A stretch of DNA of 64,000 nucleotides. It comes from Oceanobacillus kimchii X50 (lineage in GTDB: Bacteria; Bacillota; Bacilli; Bacillales; Amphibacillaceae). Within the stretch, counting starts at the first letter, position 1, and every line of letters starts with the position of its first letter. Both the position numbers and the translations under genes were made by a program. This document shows, one piece after another, positions 1 to 8,224 of this stretch. The notes below the pieces were generated by a model, which ran no database searches, had not been told where the DNA came from, and was given only the letters and a program-made list of their open reading frames with translations. Location of the stretch: assembly GCF_000340475.1 (NCBI RefSeq), contig NZ_CM001792.1:2856921-2920920 (forward strand), in the 5' to 3' direction.

Positions 1-624
1 ATTGATAGAAAACATAATTTACTTGCGTTATTTTCATCATTACCTACTGCATCCAAAGAGGATGATGAACTTCACATTTATATCAAAACTCAGTATTTAC
101 AAGAGATCGTTTGGATTGCAGAACGATTAACTTCTATTTATGGAAAGTTTATAAAAAAACACGCTTTTGATTACGCCGTAAGTTTACTTGGAAATTTACA
201 TTTCACTTCCAAAGTTATGTACGATGTGAAACCTCATATTTTAGAAGTAGAAACCATTATTAACTTCTCTTTATCCCAGTTAGACAATATTATAAATACT
301 CATTCAAACGATAAGCCTATTCTTTTCCAAACGGAATATTTTCATCCTTATATGGAAAAACCAAATGGTTCTATAAAAGAATTCAAATTCGAAATGAAAC
401 AAATATTAGCAAACTTAGAACAACAAATTAATCATGCTAATGAACCAAAAACAAGTCACTTTATTGATTTCTTGTATGGAGAATTAGAAGCACAAGAACC
501 AAGAATTTTCCTTTTAGAAAGTGTTATCCAATCTTTAATTCATGCATTTGAAGGGTCTGATAACGAAAAAAATGCCAGGCACTTATTAACCTTGCTTTGC
601 TATATGGAAAAACAAGAATCATAA
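1..624 (+). CDS. Hypothetical protein, 5' end outside the window
   Basis: The reading frame is open from the first base to the TAA at 622-624, giving at least 207 residues; an internal ATG at 217 is not a convincing start because the frame upstream is equally protein-like. I do not recognise the family. The visible part is a soluble, probably mostly helical, acidic protein with no signal peptide or membrane segment. It is followed at once by a strong terminator, so it is the last gene of a transcription unit that begins to the left. No function is assigned. Confidence 0.6.
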   Translation: MDRKHNLLALFSSLPTASKEDDELHIYIKTQYLQEIVWIAERLTSIYGKFIKKHAFDYAVSLLGNLHFTSKVMYDVKPHILEVETIINFSLSQLDNIINTHSNDKPILFQTEYFHPYMEKPNGSIKEFKFEMKQILANLEQQINHANEPKTSHFIDFLYGELEAQEPRIFLLESVIQSLIHAFEGSDNEKNARHLLTLLCYMEKQES

Positions 625-673
625 AAAACGCTGTCTAACAAGTCGTAACTTCACTTGTTGACAGCGTTTTTTT
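623..673. terminator. Bidirectional intrinsic terminator
   Basis: A CGCTGTC-AACAAGT stem (629-643) pairs with ACTTGTTGACAGCG (653-666) apart from one bulged T. It is flanked by an A-run on the left and a T-run on the right, so it can end both the plus-strand gene before it and the minus-strand LXG gene after it. Confidence 0.85.
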
Positions 674-701
674 ATTATAAATCGTTCAAATAAATGGCTT
701 T

Positions 702-1382
702 TTACCCCTGTCTCTTCAATCGGTCTATAAACTCCTGATGAAATTCATAATGAAATAATTGTTTCGCTTCATATGTTCCTACACTTATATCTCGATTGGT
801 AAGCAATCCATTTAATTCAGACATATATTTATTTACGTTTTTTATATCTACAAACTGGTTATTCAAGATATTTGCAGCATTATGATCAAATTCGTACATC
901 TTGTCCACTGTATCCAAGACATGTTTTCTAGAACGACTAATATTTTCATGAAATTCTTGGTCATCTAAATTAGGGATGGAGACAATATCCCTAATAGAAG
1001 AAAGACTACGATTAACGGAGTCGGTAAGTGACATGGTCACATTGCCAGCTTTTTTTAATGACTGCTCCACATCTCTACGTAAAAACTCTTCATCAATCCT
1101 GCCACTATCACTAGGTTCAATTTGATATAAATTCATTCTTATTTTTCTTAAATTTGCATCATAATTTTCAATCATATCCAGAACGTATTGTTGTAAAGGC
1201 AAGTGTGTCTCACGATAAAAAGTACGTACCGATTCAGCAGCTTCCCCTGTAAACATCTCCTCAGACTCTAATAGACTATTTACAGCTTTTTTCATTTCAT
1301 CAAGCTTTTCACGAGATTGATCCAGCATAGATTGTGTTTGATCAATTTGTGTATGTAGTTGTTTAATATCCATTGTTTTCAT
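702..1382 (-). CDS. LXG-domain protein without a toxin domain
   Basis: This 226-residue protein is almost entirely an LXG domain, the N-terminal export module of Bacillota type VII secretion (T7SS/Esx) polymorphic toxins. Typical features are the N-terminal coiled coil (about residues 5-45), the FTGEAAESVRTFYRETHLPL segment (about 45-65), the LEP/QIEPSDSG turn and the RDIVSIPNLDD segment before a second coiled coil. In ordinary LXG effectors the domain is followed by a linker and a 100-200 residue toxin; here the frame stops right after the LXG region. I chose the ATG at 1382, about 10 nt after AAAGGTGG, over the GTG at 1391. It may be a truncated effector, a naturally solo LXG carrier, or an export partner. 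A full LXG cassette lies 6 kb away on the other strand. No T7SS machinery genes are in the window. Confidence 0.8.
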   Translation of the reverse strand: MKTMDIKQLHTQIDQTQSMLDQSREKLDEMKKAVNSLLESEEMFTGEAAESVRTFYRETHLPLQQYVLDMIENYDANLRKIRMNLYQIEPSDSGRIDEEFLRRDVEQSLKKAGNVTMSLTDSVNRSLSSIRDIVSIPNLDDQEFHENISRSRKHVLDTVDKMYEFDHNAANILNNQFVDIKNVNKYMSELNGLLTNRDISVGTYEAKQLFHYEFHQEFIDRLKRQG

Positions 1383-1690
1383 ATCTAACACACCACCTTT
1401 GATGAATGCCAGTTATTCCTATCCATTTCTACATTCATTCAAATCATTCTCATACTATTATAATAAAAGATATCCTAAATGATAAGTTGTTTTCTGATAA
1501 TTAAATCAATTGAACTAAAACGTAGGGTGACTTTTTATCAAAATAGTGCTTTTCACATAGAAACATTTGTGTAATGATGCAAATATATCTGAATGTTGCG
1601 CTATTTCCATAGAAGTTTATATGTATTCTTTATATCATTGTTCGACAATTTCTCTTTATTATATCCTACCATATGTATATCCAACAATAA

Positions 1691-1719
1691 TAGACACCTT
1701 TAGACCCATATAGTATACT
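1691..1719 (+). promoter_or_regulatory. Sigma-A type promoter for the lipoprotein gene
   Basis: TAGACA (1691-1696), a 17-nt spacer and TATACT (1714-1719) lie about 30 nt before the start of the downstream lipoprotein gene. The rest of the 1383-1690 gap is AT-rich; I see no gene in it. Confidence 0.5.
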
Positions 1720-1750
1720 TAGCACGATGATGCTAAAAGGACGTGAAGTC

Positions 1751-2464
1751 ATGAAGAGATTGGTGTTGCTTTTATTATTTACAATTATTATCTTATCAGC
1801 TTGTTCAGAAAATAAGGAAGATATTGTTGAAAAAGCACTACAAACAGAAGATACTTTAGAAAGTTACGCTACAGATTATGGAATTGCAATCAATGTCGAG
1901 ACAGAATTTCGTAATGAATCTTCTTCCGTACAAGGAAATGCAACCATTGTGGAAAATCCAGCAGCACTACATCAGGTTTTCACATCAACAACGTCGAATA
2001 ATGAATCCTCCGTAGAAGGATATATGGTTAAAGAAGATAGTTATATTAAAGAAGGTGATTCAGAATGGATCTACCAACAAATAGAACCAGACGCTATACA
2101 ATTTGAACCATCCTATCACGATATTCTTAGTATTATTGAGCAAGTACATGAAAATACGGAGTTTACAGAACAAGATAGTACATATCAACTTTCATTTGAA
2201 GGATTTAACCGACAAATATATGATGCGTTATCAAGCCCCTTTAACGTAGAACTTACAGGCTTCGAGCTTGATGATGATGTAGAACAAAAACTAGTCATTT
2301 TAATTAACAAAGATGACCACACCATACAATCATTACAATACGATATTGTAGCAGAGAATTCGGATACAGGAAAGGTCACAATGGACATCCACATGGACTA
2401 CAATAATTTTAATGAAGTGGAAGAAATCACTATCCCTGAGGAAGTGAAAGATTCTGCTTCCTAA
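1751..2464 (+). CDS. Secreted lipoprotein, DUF6612-like
   Basis: A 237-residue lipoprotein. The signal peptide MKRLVLLLLFTIIILSAC ends in a lipobox (LSAC), so the mature N-terminus is a lipid-anchored cysteine on the outer face of the membrane. The body is acidic, with alternating beta-type segments, and resembles the DUF6612/LppX-like lipoproteins common in Bacillaceae; this assignment is from general pattern and is moderate. I chose the ATG at 1751 (AAAGGA 9 nt upstream, directly before a perfect signal peptide) rather than the ATG at 1727. It is monocistronic between its own promoter and terminator, divergent from the solo LXG gene. It could guard the cell surface against an exported LXG protein, but that is speculation. 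Confidence 0.8.
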   Translation: MKRLVLLLLFTIIILSACSENKEDIVEKALQTEDTLESYATDYGIAINVETEFRNESSSVQGNATIVENPAALHQVFTSTTSNNESSVEGYMVKEDSYIKEGDSEWIYQQIEPDAIQFEPSYHDILSIIEQVHENTEFTEQDSTYQLSFEGFNRQIYDALSSPFNVELTGFELDDDVEQKLVILINKDDHTIQSLQYDIVAENSDTGKVTMDIHMDYNNFNEVEEITIPEEVKDSAS

Positions 2465-2480
2465 TATGGATGAAGCACAA

Positions 2481-2511
2481 GCCGACTACCAACGATTGAT
2501 AGTCGGCTTTA
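2481..2511 (+). terminator. Intrinsic terminator after the lipoprotein gene
   Basis: GCCGACTA and TAGTCGGC form a perfect 8-bp stem followed by a short T-rich tract. Confidence 0.7.
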
Positions 2512-2650
2512 TTTATGGAAGCACATCGTTGCAGGGAGTGTGTTACTTTCCTTCCAAGTCTGCTTCACCATACTTATCTCATATATACGCAGCTTAAGGT
2601 AAAAATAATCCTTTTTTATGTTCATCAGTTTGAATTTTCCAAAATCCTAA

Positions 2651-3214
2651 TTAAAATTTTTTTAAATTTTCCCATCCTGCTGATCGAAGTTTCTTTCTAA
2701 CCTCTCTTGCCCAACCTTTGACTGCTACTAATGTAACTTTTTCTTGATTGGCTATTTCCTGTTGAGACATTCCCTCTATTACATAATAACGTACCCATTT
2801 CCATTCTTTTTCTGTAAGTAAACTACGTATTACTTTCCAGAATTCTCTATTTATGTCCATTTCACTTTTAACTTCCGCCTCGTTGTCTATCAATATATGA
2901 CTAACTCCCGTAGGATTACGATAATTTCCAGATGTGGTATCTACTTGATATTGTTTTTTAAACTTTTCCAATAGCTCCTTCTCTTTCCCCCCTTTTCGAA
3001 TTGCGTCGATGAGTCGATTTCTAATCGTATAATTCATATATGTGGAAAGTGATCCTTTATCTGGTTGATAGTTTTCATATGCTTTCCACATTGCCACCAA
3101 ACCTTCTTGAAAATATTCCTCGTCTTTGTCGTCGATTTGTAATTGATGTATTTGGTAGTACACCCTCCGCTCATTTTGCTTTAGAAATTCCTCTAAATCC
3201 CTGTTTTCATTCAT
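2651..3214 (-). CDS. Sigma-70 family RNA polymerase sigma factor (small, ECF/SigH-like)
   Basis: A 187-residue sigma factor. The N-terminal half carries a region-2 pattern (EEYFQEGLVAMWKAYENYQP followed by STYMNYTIRNRLIDAIRK), which binds core polymerase and the -10 element. The C-terminal half is a region-4 helix-turn-helix (LTEKEWKWVRYYVIEGMSQQEIA, then VTLVAVKGWAREVRKKL) for -35 recognition. The start follows AGGAGG with good spacing. No anti-sigma gene adjoins it, so its control and regulon cannot be read here. Similar orphan factors occur widely in Bacillaceae; the exact subfamily is uncertain. The gap 3215-3482 upstream holds no gene that I can see. Confidence 0.8.
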   Translation of the reverse strand: MNENRDLEEFLKQNERRVYYQIHQLQIDDKDEEYFQEGLVAMWKAYENYQPDKGSLSTYMNYTIRNRLIDAIRKGGKEKELLEKFKKQYQVDTTSGNYRNPTGVSHILIDNEAEVKSEMDINREFWKVIRSLLTEKEWKWVRYYVIEGMSQQEIANQEKVTLVAVKGWAREVRKKLRSAGWENLKKF

Positions 3215-3482
3215 TTTTATTCCTCCTGTAAATGTAAAGTACTATTATCATAGCTAACTGTTTTTAGAAATACATTTTTGCTAAAACGTCTTTTCTTAGT
3301 AAAAAAACACCGTTCTAAAGATATTTTTTAATTTTGCTTACACCTACCATAGATAAAATTGAATTTTGACGTAAGTTTTAGCAAGTTAAGATACAATTTT
3401 ATTTTCAGTCATATTTGTTAGGAAAGAGTCTTTTAGGACGCTTTATTTCTCAATTGTTAATAGGATAGGTTTAAATGAATAC

Positions 3483-3530
3483 AAAAAATCCGAACGATGG
3501 TTATTGATAAACGCATCGTACGGATTTTTT
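3483..3530. terminator. Bidirectional intrinsic terminator
   Basis: AAAAAATCCG-A-ACGATG pairs with CATCGT-A-CGGATTTTTT around a 14-nt loop. The nearest user is the minus-strand BCCT gene ending at 3544. Confidence 0.8.
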
Positions 3531-3543
3531 GTACTGCAAGAAT

Positions 3544-5142
3544 CTAGTCGAAACTTCTCTTACCTTTATTCTTATTATAATACTTCTTATCTTCTTCTCT
3601 AACATTTGTAATCCATGCACGATCCTTATCCATCATTTTCTTGGCCGCGTAAATCGTCAAGAACTGAATAAAGATGATCGGTAATCCCATTAGACCAGAT
3701 ACAACTTCTAGCGGTGCTAAACCACCAATTCGCATTAAGATAAGTGCTACAATTGTAATAATAGCTGCAATTATAATACGCAAATTCCTTGAAGGTTCAG
3801 CTTTACTCATATTTTCCGTACCTGCATAAGATGCAATCGTATACGTTGTTGAATCGAGTGTTGTAGTTAAGAAAATCATAGCGATTATGATAAATACAAT
3901 CAATACTATATTTCCTAATGGTAAGGAAGATAAAATTGCCGGTATCGCCGCCAATGGGTCTTGATTAGATATAATATCTAAGACCGCAACTTCACCATTT
4001 AAATATTTATATACACCTAATCCTCCTAATACTCCTGATGCAATCCAAGAAATCATTGTTGGAGCAAGAAGATACGTTAGAATCATTTCCTTAATCGTAC
4101 GCCCTCTAGATATTTTTGCAGCAAACACACTGTGTAACATCGCCCAAGTAGCATTATAAGCAAACCAGAAAATAGTATTACTTTCGATATGTGATGTTTC
4201 TCCACTACCCAAAGCATTGGTATGGAAAGAAATATCGGCATAATTAGAAATTAAAAATCCAACCGTATCTGTAAAGTAATTGAGAATAAATACTCCTGGA
4301 CCAATAACCATAATAAATAATGCGAATGCTCCAGCTAAGTACATATTCAAAGTACTTAATCGCTTAATTCCTTTTTCTATACCCAGGTAAGCACTAATAG
4401 AGAATAGTAATACCCAAACCACGGTGACAATTAATGTTAAACCAAACGATAGCTCTATATTTAGTAATTCTGCTAAATTATAGGTAACAATCGGTGCTCC
4501 TAAACCTAATGTAACTGCAGCACCTGATAAGATACTAATTAGGAATAAAACATCTAGCACTATACCACCGATTCCATCAGTAAATCGATCACCGAATAGT
4601 ACTCGACATGCTTCAGATATACGCATCATTGGCCGTTTTTTAACATGTAAAATATATCCCATTGCTGGAGCAGCCATTACAAATACTGCAAAGACTTGGA
4701 AGCTCCAAAGAAACATGCTATACGCACTTCCCCATAAAATGGCAGCATCTGAACCAACTTCTGCTCCAAACGGTGGACTTACTGCCACATTACCCCATTC
4801 TATCATCGCTGTACGCATAATCGTTGATCCTAAACCCATTGCAACTAAAATGGATGCATACTCAAATAATGTGAAACGTGGCTTTTCCATCGGATCTCCT
4901 AATACAACTTTTCCATATTTTGAAAATGAAAAATACAGACCAGCCACGAGTAATATTATTCCATACCAAAGATAGCCCCAACTAAAAGAATCTACTACTG
5001 TATTAAATATGGAATTTAAAAGCGATAAAGATTCATCTTCATATAAAGATAATGGAATACTAATTCCTATAATAATAATGATAGCAGGTAGAAAAATCTT
5101 ATAATCTATAAGTCCTTTCCTTGAACTTTTATCTTTACTCAC
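3544..5142 (-). CDS. BCCT family transporter (betaine/carnitine/choline type)
   Basis: A 532-residue inner-membrane transporter with about 12 membrane helices, preceded by a charged cytoplasmic start. The ISRGRTIKE motif after helix 8 is the BCCT signature. However, the tryptophan-rich box before it is altered: the segment reads TIFWFAYNATWAMLHSVFAA where betaine carriers such as OpuD/BetP usually have several Trp (FYWGWW-type). The IEW...SPPFG segment in the first third is closer to the CaiT-like branch. The substrate is therefore probably a quaternary amine, but not necessarily glycine betaine, and coupling ion cannot be told. It stands alone, with a terminator on each side. Confidence 0.85.
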   Translation of the reverse strand: MSKDKSSRKGLIDYKIFLPAIIIIIGISIPLSLYEDESLSLLNSIFNTVVDSFSWGYLWYGIILLVAGLYFSFSKYGKVVLGDPMEKPRFTLFEYASILVAMGLGSTIMRTAMIEWGNVAVSPPFGAEVGSDAAILWGSAYSMFLWSFQVFAVFVMAAPAMGYILHVKKRPMMRISEACRVLFGDRFTDGIGGIVLDVLFLISILSGAAVTLGLGAPIVTYNLAELLNIELSFGLTLIVTVVWVLLFSISAYLGIEKGIKRLSTLNMYLAGAFALFIMVIGPGVFILNYFTDTVGFLISNYADISFHTNALGSGETSHIESNTIFWFAYNATWAMLHSVFAAKISRGRTIKEMILTYLLAPTMISWIASGVLGGLGVYKYLNGEVAVLDIISNQDPLAAIPAILSSLPLGNIVLIVFIIIAMIFLTTTLDSTTYTIASYAGTENMSKAEPSRNLRIIIAAIITIVALILMRIGGLAPLEVVSGLMGLPIIFIQFLTIYAAKKMMDKDRAWITNVREEDKKYYNKNKGKRSFD

Positions 5143-5264
5143 GGTAAGTACCTCCTACTAAATGAATTCAACTGTGTTTACCACATAAATTTACAGAATA
5201 AACATATACAGTAGGAACTATTGGTAAAAAATTACCTATTACGTATAATTTATATATAGATATT

Positions 5265-5299
5265 AAAAAACCGAACCAACCATGTTCAGGTCAGTTCGG
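5265..5299 (-). terminator. Intrinsic terminator after the solute-binding protein gene
   Basis: Read on the minus strand, CCGAACTGACC pairs imperfectly with GGTTGGTTCGG and is followed by six Ts, just after the stop codon at 5315. Confidence 0.75.
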
Positions 5300-5314
5300 G
5301 CGTAAGCACTATTG

Positions 5315-6892
5315 TTATTCTTTTTTTGTTACATCACGTAAATATGGAAAACTACTTGGAAACTGATAGAAGCCTTGTACTTCATCACGCAAACCTGCAA
5401 GTAATACGGAGTGATAAAGTGGAACGATTGGAGCTTCGTCAATAATTATTTGTTGTGCTTCCTGATATAATTCGAGCCTTCTTTCTTTATTTCCTTCTTG
5501 TCTTGCTTCTTCCAATAATCCATCCACTTCCTCATTTGCATAAAAAGAGCGATTCCCTGGATCACCTATATTTTCAGAATGGAACATTGGATACAATCCA
5601 TAATCCGCATCTAATGTTACAGTGCCCCAACTTCCAACAAACATATCAGCTCCACCATTACCAGTAGTCTCAAGATAATTACCTATTTCCGTCATTTGTA
5701 TTTCCACATCAATGCCTATTTGTTGAAGATTTGATTGAATTACGGTTGCTATATCACTTGTAGTCGTATCATAAGCCATAACTGTTGTTTCAAATCCTTC
5801 TTCATAACCAGCTTCACCTAATAACTCTTTTGCTTCTTCAACATTTTGTTCAATTGGCAGCAATTCATCACTATGCCCGAAAACAGTTGGAGCAAGTGGA
5901 CCTTTTGCAGGTATTGGGATTCCATTCATTGCACCATTAACGATTTCATCTTTATTGATACTCATTGCGATTGCTTGTCGAACTCTTTCATCTGTAAAAG
6001 GTTCTCGTTCTACATTAAACCCAACATAGGTCATGCTCGCACTTTCTGACTGTTTCACATAAGTACCTTTATTAGAGTCAATTTCTTCTACATTATTAGC
6101 ATTTACTGGATAGATAATATCTGAATTACCAGTTTGAATTTCTGCTACACGTGTTTGATCTTCCGGAACAGATCGGAAGGAAATAGCTTCTACACCGGCC
6201 TCTTCACCCCAATAATTATCATTTTTAGTCAGGGTGATTTCACCATCTATTGACCTTTCATCAAACTGAAAGTATCCCGTACCAACAGGTTGTTCATTAA
6301 TGGTTGTAAAAGGTTGATCGCCATTTTCAATTGCTTCATTATCTTCTTTAATTGATTCTAAGCTAATCATATGACCACCTGGATGGGCCAAGTGAGATGG
6401 CAATGCTGAAAAAGGATATTCCGTTTTAATATGCACGGTATATTCATCTACTACCTCTACTTCTTCAATCATATCGAATAAAAAGGCTAACGGAGATCCA
6501 ATTTCTGGATCAAGCACACGATCTAAATTTGCTTTTACAACCTCTGCATTAAAAGCACTACCATCGTGAAACAATACATCTTCACGTAGTTTCGCCTCCC
6601 ATACAGTATCTTCAATCTGCTCTAAACTTTTTGCTAACGCTGGTTGAAGCTCTAATTCTGTATTTTGTTCCCATAGCGTATCATACATCGGATTCATCAC
6701 ATATAACGAATTCCCATCATTTGCTGCATGTGGATCTAACGAGACCGGTTCGGCTGCCAAACTTACATTTAGTTGGTTGTTTTTACCTTGGTCGTTATCA
6801 CTCGATTCTTCCTTAGAACTACCGTCATCTGAACAAGCAGCAAATACAATTGAAAAAACTATAAAAATACTAATCATAACGCTTTTCTTCAT
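5315..6892 (-). CDS. ABC transporter solute-binding lipoprotein, family 5 (peptide/nickel/glutathione type)
   Basis: A 525-residue extracellular substrate-binding lipoprotein: signal peptide ending in VFAAC, a low-complexity acidic linker, then a SBP_bac_5 fold (AAEPVSLDPHAANDG near the start; YTVHIKTEYPFSALPSHLAHP and GTGYFQFD later; C-terminal APIVPLYHS). Family 5 proteins deliver di/oligopeptides, nickel or glutathione to Opp/Dpp-type ABC permeases. No permease or ATPase gene is nearby, so it is an orphan receptor that must share a permease encoded elsewhere. I prefer the ATG at 6892 to the in-frame GTG at 6901, because the GGGGTGGGA ribosome site overlaps the GTG. It has its own terminator. 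Confidence 0.9.
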   Translation of the reverse strand: MKKSVMISIFIVFSIVFAACSDDGSSKEESSDNDQGKNNQLNVSLAAEPVSLDPHAANDGNSLYVMNPMYDTLWEQNTELELQPALAKSLEQIEDTVWEAKLREDVLFHDGSAFNAEVVKANLDRVLDPEIGSPLAFLFDMIEEVEVVDEYTVHIKTEYPFSALPSHLAHPGGHMISLESIKEDNEAIENGDQPFTTINEQPVGTGYFQFDERSIDGEITLTKNDNYWGEEAGVEAISFRSVPEDQTRVAEIQTGNSDIIYPVNANNVEEIDSNKGTYVKQSESASMTYVGFNVEREPFTDERVRQAIAMSINKDEIVNGAMNGIPIPAKGPLAPTVFGHSDELLPIEQNVEEAKELLGEAGYEEGFETTVMAYDTTTSDIATVIQSNLQQIGIDVEIQMTEIGNYLETTGNGGADMFVGSWGTVTLDADYGLYPMFHSENIGDPGNRSFYANEEVDGLLEEARQEGNKERRLELYQEAQQIIIDEAPIVPLYHSVLLAGLRDEVQGFYQFPSSFPYLRDVTKKE

Positions 6893-7047
6893 TATTCCCA
6901 CCCCGTTTTATCTAATTGTATGTATAAGAATATATAATTCCCATAAGAATACTAAGGTTTATTATAGTTGAAGATATACCTCTATTAAAGAGATATGCCT
7001 AATAAATCAAATTATAATATTATTTTATTCGTATTAGTCCTTATCCT

Positions 7048-7272
7048 TTACACGAATTTCGAGACCGGAAAATTTCTTCGCAAAAAAATATAAAAGAATG
7101 TCATGATAAGTGAAATCAAAATATAAAGAACAAGCAACCATCCAATTAATAAAAATAATGATAAAAGCCTTTCCCCTACTAATGAAAAATTTTCATTCAA
7201 ATCACTAAATCTAAGTAACATGATCATAATCAATAGAAACAATGGAAAATATAAGTATGCCACTACTTTCAA
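7048..7272 (-). CDS. Possible small membrane protein
   Basis: A 74-codon frame with two or three strongly hydrophobic segments and a basic C-terminus (LRRNFPVSKF). It would start at a TTG with no clear ribosome binding site; a later ATG is equally unsupported. It could be a real small membrane protein, or the remnant of a larger gene. I do not recognise it. Confidence 0.3.
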   Translation of the reverse strand: MKVVAYLYFPLFLLIMIMLLRFSDLNENFSLVGERLLSLFLLIGWLLVLYILISLIMTFFYIFLRRNFPVSKFV

Positions 7273-7434
7273 GTAACACTGGTAATCTCTTGTTTCTGGA
7301 CCTTAACTTTTATTTGATACCCATCTTTACAGCTCCTTCCAACATTGTTATATAGTAATTTTTTCCTGATTTTTATATAAATAAATCAATTTTAGGTAAT
7401 TAGCATGGTTTTAGTGTTATTTATTCAGTTTCAA

Positions 7435-7462
7435 TTGAAAATTGTTCTTCTACTGCTATAAT
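7435..7462 (+). promoter_or_regulatory. Extended -10 promoter of the LXG cassette
   Basis: TTGAAA (7435-7440), a 16-nt spacer and TATAAT (7457-7462) preceded by TG one base upstream (extended -10). It lies about 80 nt before the first gene of the type VII effector cassette. The rest of 7273-7541 shows nothing else. Confidence 0.7.
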
Positions 7463-7541
7463 AAGACTGAAAATAAATACTATACGAAAGAGTACTATGT
7501 ATTAGAAAATTATAATACAGCTAAATAAGGAGTGAATTCCA

Positions 7542-7874
7542 TTGTTTATTAGTAGCTTTGCAAGTGCCGAAGAAATCGCAACAAAAATGCAAAATGCCTC
7601 TGATGCAATATCTAACGCCACCAACAAAACAATCCTCAAAGCGACCAACACCACTGTATCTGTAAATACAAAAGCACAAGAGGCAAATGAAGAGGCCGTA
7701 CAATTAGCTCAATTATTCAATCAATCCTTCCGAACGACTATCCAGAATATCCAGTCCGTAGCTAGTGATTTCGAAAGATTAGATGATGATCTTGGTAATG
7801 GTTTTGCAGGTCCTTTTTTCATTAATGAATATATAAATGACCTAAAAACTTATAATAATGCCAAAAAAGGTTGA
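7542..7874 (+). CDS. LXG-associated small helical protein (Lap1-like, TIGR04197-type)
   Basis: A 110-residue, low-hydrophobicity, helix-rich protein at the head of an LXG cassette, rich in Asn/Thr/Ala (SNATNKTILKATNTT), with a C-terminal segment FERLDDDLGNGF. In size, composition and gene order it matches the small Esx-like partner proteins (Lap1 type) that bind LXG domains and target them to the type VII apparatus. It starts at TTG 7542, 9 nt after AAGGAG. The next gene follows within 5 nt, implying one mRNA. The family call rests on gene order and general pattern. Confidence 0.7.
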   Translation: MFISSFASAEEIATKMQNASDAISNATNKTILKATNTTVSVNTKAQEANEEAVQLAQLFNQSFRTTIQNIQSVASDFERLDDDLGNGFAGPFFINEYINDLKTYNNAKKG

Positions 7875-7879
7875 TAAAC

Positions 7880-8224
7880 ATGAACAAAGTGGAAGCACTA
7901 AATAAGCAAATCTCTCAAATACAAGAAGAACAACTAGTCATTTCAAAATCGTTTACAGAAATTGACAATGAAGAAAATGAATTAGTAGAAATAATGAAAC
8001 GAAATAGGCGACTATTTGATCAGCTAAAATATTCATGGCACAAAGACAGAGAACTTAGTGAGACTTTTGATAATAACAAGAATGAACTCGATCACTATAC
8101 AAGCAAAATCTCAGAAATTATTTATCAAAAGCGAGTTGAATTATTAAAGAAGAAAAAAACTCTTCACTTGTCTGAAGAAGATTTAATGTATCAACGAAGG
8201 TTGCTTCACATGGAGGGTAAATAA
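7880..8224 (+). CDS. LXG-associated small helical protein (Lap2-like, DUF3958-type)
   Basis: A 114-residue, highly charged, mostly coiled-coil protein (LNKQISQIQEEQLVISKSF at the start, RRLLHMEG at the end), with no signal peptide. It occupies the position of the second partner protein (Lap2) in LXG operons; DUF3958 is the most likely family. I chose the ATG at 7880 (AAGG 9 nt upstream) over the TTG at 7871, which overlaps the previous stop. Its stop overlaps the start of the LXG effector as TAATG, so the two are translationally coupled. Confidence 0.7.
   Translation: MNKVEALNKQISQIQEEQLVISKSFTEIDNEENELVEIMKRNRRLFDQLKYSWHKDRELSETFDNNKNELDHYTSKISEIIYQKRVELLKKKKTLHLSEEDLMYQRRLLHMEGK

Noticed and set aside
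3483..3530. CCGAAC motif as a PUR box
   Set aside because: It is part of a terminator stem and lacks the second inverted box and A/T flanks.
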